This document shows positions 60,978-64,000 of a stretch of DNA of 64,000 bases, piece after piece. Source of the stretch: Egicoccus halophilus (GTDB taxonomy: Bacteria > Actinomycetota > Nitriliruptoria > Nitriliruptorales > Nitriliruptoraceae); contig NZ_CP036250.1 in NCBI RefSeq assembly GCF_004300825.1, forward strand, positions 496,001 through 560,000, written 5' to 3'. The position numbers and the translations under genes are program-made. The notes under the pieces were generated by a model, which worked only from the letters and a program-made list of their open reading frames with translations, was not told the DNA's origin and searched no databases. Every line of letters begins with the position of its first letter. The stretch's first letter is position 1.

Positions 60978-62308
60978 TGCGGGAGCGCTACGTCCTGTTG
61001 GGCCTGGCCCGGGCACGGGTGCCCTGGTTCCGGGCCGTCGGTCAGTGGGCGGCGTCGGCCTCGCTCCCCGTCGAGTTCCTGCGGTGCGTCTCGGCCGACG
61101 AGGTCCGCGCCCGTCTCGACACGGGACGGGCGTTCTCGGCGCTGCTGGTGGACGCCGACGTCCCGGGTCTGGACCGCGATCTGGTGGCGGCGGCCCGGGC
61201 GGCCGGTTGCGCGGTCCTGGTCGTCGACTCGCTCGAGGCGTCCCGCGACTGGCGAGGCATCGGCGTCGATGCGGTCCTGGCACCGGTGTTCTCCAGGGAC
61301 GAGCTGCTCGAGGTGCTGGGCGCCTGCGCCCGTGCCGTCGACAGCGCCGAACCCGACCTGCGTCCGGACCGGACGCCGTCCGTCGACCAGCCGTCGGGAC
61401 GACTGGTCGCGGTGACCGGTCCCGGCGGGACCGGGGCCTCGACCACGGCCATCGCCCTCGCACAGGGCGCCGCCGCGGGGCACGGGATCCCTCGGCGCAA
61501 CGGGTCGGCCGACCCGGTCCCCGACGTCCTGCTCGCCGACCTGTGCCGGCGGGCCGACCAGGCGATGCTCCACGACGCCCGGTCGCTCGTCCCCGGCATC
61601 CAGGAGGTCGTCGAAGCCCACCGGAGCGGGACGCCGTCCGCCGCGGAGCTGCGGGAGCAGACCTTCGAGGTCCCCGAACGGGGGTACCGGCTGCTGCTGG
61701 GGTTGCGGCGTCCGCGGCACTGGAGTGCGCTGCGCCCACGCGCGGTCGAGGCCGCCCTCGGCGGACTCACGCGCCTCGCCGATCTGCTGGTCGTCGACGT
61801 CGAGGCGGACGTGGAAGGCGAACTCGAGACGGGTTCGGTCGACGTCGAGGACCGGCACGCGCTGTCCCGTACGGCCTTCCGACGGGCCGACGTCGTGGTG
61901 GTCGTCGGTGAACCGTCCATGAAGGGGTGCTTCGCGCTCGTCCGTACGCTGGGGGAGCTGTTGGAGTTCGGTGTCGACGCGACCCGCGTGCTCCCGGTGG
62001 TGAACCGCGCGCCGCGCACACCCCGACAGCGGGCGGAGCTGACCACGTCGATCGCGACTCTGCTCGCGGCGTCCGCGGACGCTGGTGGCGACCGACTGGC
62101 CAACCCGCTGTACCTGCCGAGCCGCAAGGTCGACGAGGCGCTGCGTGACGGGGTCGGGCTTCCCGCACCACTGCCGGCACTGGTCGCGCGAGCCGTGCAG
62201 GCGGTGCTCGACCGCGCCGCCGCTCCTGCGGAGCCGGTCGAACCGGAACCCGTGCCGATCGCGCCCGGCAGCCTGTCGGCGTTCTCCGGGCCGGAGCCGA
62301 CCCCGTGA
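60974..62308 (+). CDS. cpaE: CpaE/TadZ-like pilus localisation ATPase
   Basis: The 444-residue protein has an N-terminal receiver-like part (about 1-115, ALLVDADVPGLDRD) and a MinD/ParA-like domain starting at VAVTGPGGTGASTTAIALAQG. The P loop has Ala where a catalytic Lys usually stands, as in many CpaE/TadZ proteins, so ATP hydrolysis may be weak or absent. VLLADLCRRADQAM and VVVVGEPSMKG are further family features. It positions the pilus machine. GTG 60974 overlaps the cpaB stop; ATG 60977 is an alternative. Confidence 0.8.
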   Translation: MMRERYVLLGLARARVPWFRAVGQWAASASLPVEFLRCVSADEVRARLDTGRAFSALLVDADVPGLDRDLVAAARAAGCAVLVVDSLEASRDWRGIGVDAVLAPVFSRDELLEVLGACARAVDSAEPDLRPDRTPSVDQPSGRLVAVTGPGGTGASTTAIALAQGAAAGHGIPRRNGSADPVPDVLLADLCRRADQAMLHDARSLVPGIQEVVEAHRSGTPSAAELREQTFEVPERGYRLLLGLRRPRHWSALRPRAVEAALGGLTRLADLLVVDVEADVEGELETGSVDVEDRHALSRTAFRRADVVVVVGEPSMKGCFALVRTLGELLEFGVDATRVLPVVNRAPRTPRQRAELTTSIATLLAASADAGGDRLANPLYLPSRKVDEALRDGVGLPAPLPALVARAVQAVLDRAAAPAEPVEPEPVPIAPGSLSAFSGPEPTP

Positions 62309-63648
62309 GCCGCACAGAGGTGGCGTCCCGGCCGGCCTTCGACTCGCCCCTGATCGAGATCGAGCGGCAGGTCCTGCGACGCGCGAAGGACGAGACCCTC
62401 GACCTCGAGGGTGCCGACGCGACCGGCCGGGTGCGCGCCCTGGTCGCCGACGAGGTGTCTCGCTGGCGGTCGGACTACCAGCACGGGCTGCGGGACTTCG
62501 ACCTGCCCGATCCCGACCTGGTGGCACAGCGGGTCGAACGCAACCTGCTCGGGTACGGCCCGCTCGAGTCGCTCCTGGACGACGACGACGTCTGGGAGAT
62601 CATGATCAACGCCCCCGACGAGATCTTCGTCAAGCGGCACCTCGGCGTGTCCGGCTACCACGACGACGCGTTCCACGACGACGAGCACGTCACCCGGACC
62701 CTCACCAAGCTGCTCGACGACGCCTCGCAGTCGCACCGCAAGCTGGACGCCTCCGAGGGGCTGCAGGACGCGCAACTCGACTCGGGTGCCCGACTGCACA
62801 TCGTCCACCGCGACGTCGGTCGTGGTGGCCACCTGTTGGTCAACATCCGCAAGTTCACCGGGGTCGCCATCCGCTCGCTCGACGAGCTCGTCGAGCGGGG
62901 TTCGCTGACGCCGGCGGTCGCGGCGTTCCTGCGGGCTGCCGCTCGGGCCACGCTCTCGATGGTGTTCGCGGGCCCACCGGGCTCGGGCAAGACGACGCTG
63001 TTGTCGTGCTGCACGGCCGAGCTCGACCCCCGCCTGCGGGTGGTGACGGCCGAGGAAGTGTTCGAGGTCGACGTTCCGTTGCCCAACGTCGCCTCGATGC
63101 AGACCCGGGCCGCACGACCCGATCGCCCCGCGGTGGACCTGCGCCGGCTCGTCGCCGGCTTCCTGCGCATGGCGCCGGACGTGGCGATCGTCGGGGAGGT
63201 GCGCGACCGCGAGGCGTTGCCGCTGCTGCTCACCCTGTCCTCGGGGGTCAAGGGCTACACCACCATCCACGCCGGCTCGGCACGACAGGCACTCTCGCGG
63301 CTGCGCTTCATCAGCCAGCTGGCCGACACGCGCTCAGAGCTGCCGATGCTCGCGTTGACCTCGCTGGTCACCGAGGCGGTCGACGTGGTCGTGCACTGCG
63401 CCCGCGTCGACGGCCGACCGCGGGTGGAGGAGATCGTCGCCGTCGAGGAGCTGCAGACCGGCGACGCGGCCGGTCGGTTCACCGTCACGGAGCTCTTCCG
63501 CCGCAGCGGGCCGGACGGGACGCTGACGTGGTCGGGGAACCTGCCGGTGCGGTGCGCGCTGGCCCTGGACGCGGCCGGCTACGACGTGCGCACCCTGCTC
63601 GAGGACGGTGCCGGCTGCGCGACCGAGGGGCCGGGAGGCGCGACGTGA
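62305..63648 (+). CDS. cpaF: Flp pilus assembly ATPase CpaF/TadA
   Basis: The 447-residue ATPase is a type II/IV secretion motor: LLGYGPLESLLDDDDVWEIMINAPDEIFV, Walker A FAGPPGSGKTTLL (about 221-233), Asp box RLRVVTAEEVFEVDV, Walker B APDVAIVGEVRDREAL and His box VKGYTTIHAGSARQAL. It drives pilin assembly. GTG 62305 overlaps the cpaE stop (GTGA). Confidence 0.93.
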   Translation: MSRTEVASRPAFDSPLIEIERQVLRRAKDETLDLEGADATGRVRALVADEVSRWRSDYQHGLRDFDLPDPDLVAQRVERNLLGYGPLESLLDDDDVWEIMINAPDEIFVKRHLGVSGYHDDAFHDDEHVTRTLTKLLDDASQSHRKLDASEGLQDAQLDSGARLHIVHRDVGRGGHLLVNIRKFTGVAIRSLDELVERGSLTPAVAAFLRAAARATLSMVFAGPPGSGKTTLLSCCTAELDPRLRVVTAEEVFEVDVPLPNVASMQTRAARPDRPAVDLRRLVAGFLRMAPDVAIVGEVRDREALPLLLTLSSGVKGYTTIHAGSARQALSRLRFISQLADTRSELPMLALTSLVTEAVDVVVHCARVDGRPRVEEIVAVEELQTGDAAGRFTVTELFRRSGPDGTLTWSGNLPVRCALALDAAGYDVRTLLEDGAGCATEGPGGAT

Positions 63649-64000
63649 GTGAGGGCACCGTGGCGCTGGTGCTCGCGGTCGTGGCTGGCTACGGGGCCTT
63701 CCTGCTCTACACGGCGCTCGCGCTCGGCTGGCGCGGGCTCGGACTCGGTCCCTCACCCCTGGGGCGACGGCGACGCACCGGCCGCCTCCGGGAGTTCCTC
63801 GTGCAGGCCGGCCTCGAACGCCTCCGGCCCGTCGAACTGGCCGCCGTCATGGTCGTGCTGTTCGGCGTCGCCGCCGCGCTGGGCTGGGCGGTCTACGGCG
63901 GGCGGCTCGTGCCGGTGGCCGTCGGTGCCATCGCGGCGTCGGTTCCCGTCTGGTCGGCCCGTGCCCGCCGCCAGGCGCGCCGGGAACTCGCGCGTGAGGC
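63645..64000 (+). CDS. tadB: Flp pilus membrane platform protein TadB (5' part)
   Basis: The window ends inside this gene. The 118 visible residues have a first membrane helix (about 5-30), RTGRLREFLVQAGLERLRPVELAAV and two further helices, a typical start of the T2SSF-type platform protein TadB. GTG 63645 overlaps the cpaF stop (GTGA). Its place after cpaF supports the call. Confidence 0.82.
   Translation, partial: MSEGTVALVLAVVAGYGAFLLYTALALGWRGLGLGPSPLGRRRRTGRLREFLVQAGLERLRPVELAAVMVVLFGVAAALGWAVYGGRLVPVAVGAIAASVPVWSARARRQARRELARE

Overview
The window is very G+C-rich DNA with tightly packed genes. Starts are often GTG, genes are often joined by ATGA/GTGA overlaps, and mid-window there are tRNA-Ser/Arg genes. 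The gene families point to Actinomycetota: SpoIID/LytB with FG-GAP-like repeats, a purS-membrane protein-purQ order, an orphan MsiK-like sugar ATPase, LysM next to a tad pilus locus, and leaderless promoters. The overall mix would fit a deep-branching class such as Nitriliruptoria, but that placement is inference. Most recognisable promoters carry a TANNNT -10 box, often TAGCGT.

1-20.6 kb is sugar and cyclitol metabolism. A secreted PQQ-type sugar dehydrogenase and a ROK repressor lie downstream of a seven-gene minus-strand operon. That operon matches the ebo cluster (EboA, TatD-type EboB, UbiA-type EboC, EboE, EboF-like phosphatase). It has an inositol-3-phosphate synthase and an extra TIM-barrel isomerase, and no EboD dehydroquinate-synthase-like gene. 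Beyond it a secreted TIM-barrel epimerase is divergent from a second ROK regulator, which is followed by an RbsBAC-like ABC importer with two different permeases and a Gfo/Idh/MocA dehydrogenase.

20.7-28.4 kb holds a MacB/FtsX-type ABC exporter, tRNA-Ser(UGA), a sensor pair in which the first kinase has lost its phospho-acceptor histidine and the second is intact, a YihY-type membrane protein, tRNA-Ser(GCU) and tRNA-Arg(ACG).

28.4-43.8 kb is mainly envelope and secreted functions. It has an LVIVD-repeat protein, a purple-acid-phosphatase-like enzyme with altered metal motifs, a SpoIID/LytB protein with a proline-repeat linker, a TetR gene divergent from an MMPL/RND transporter followed by a DUF418 protein, and a nitrite-reduction locus. 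The last comprises three-domain NirK, a heme-copper/NnrS-like membrane protein, a tiny zinc-ribbon protein and an Rrf2 regulator.

43.8-57.3 kb centres on purine synthesis: purS, a membrane protein, purQ, purL and purF. Interspersed are a cysteine-desulfurase-like enzyme, an orphan sugar-ABC ATPase, glutaminase A, a secreted endonuclease/exonuclease/phosphatase, an amidohydrolase and a methyltransferase.

57.3-64 kb holds two DUF202 membrane proteins, a LysM protein with a partner, an excisionase-type HTH protein, and the start of a tad/Flp pilus operon (cpaB, cpaE, cpaF, tadB) that runs off the right edge.
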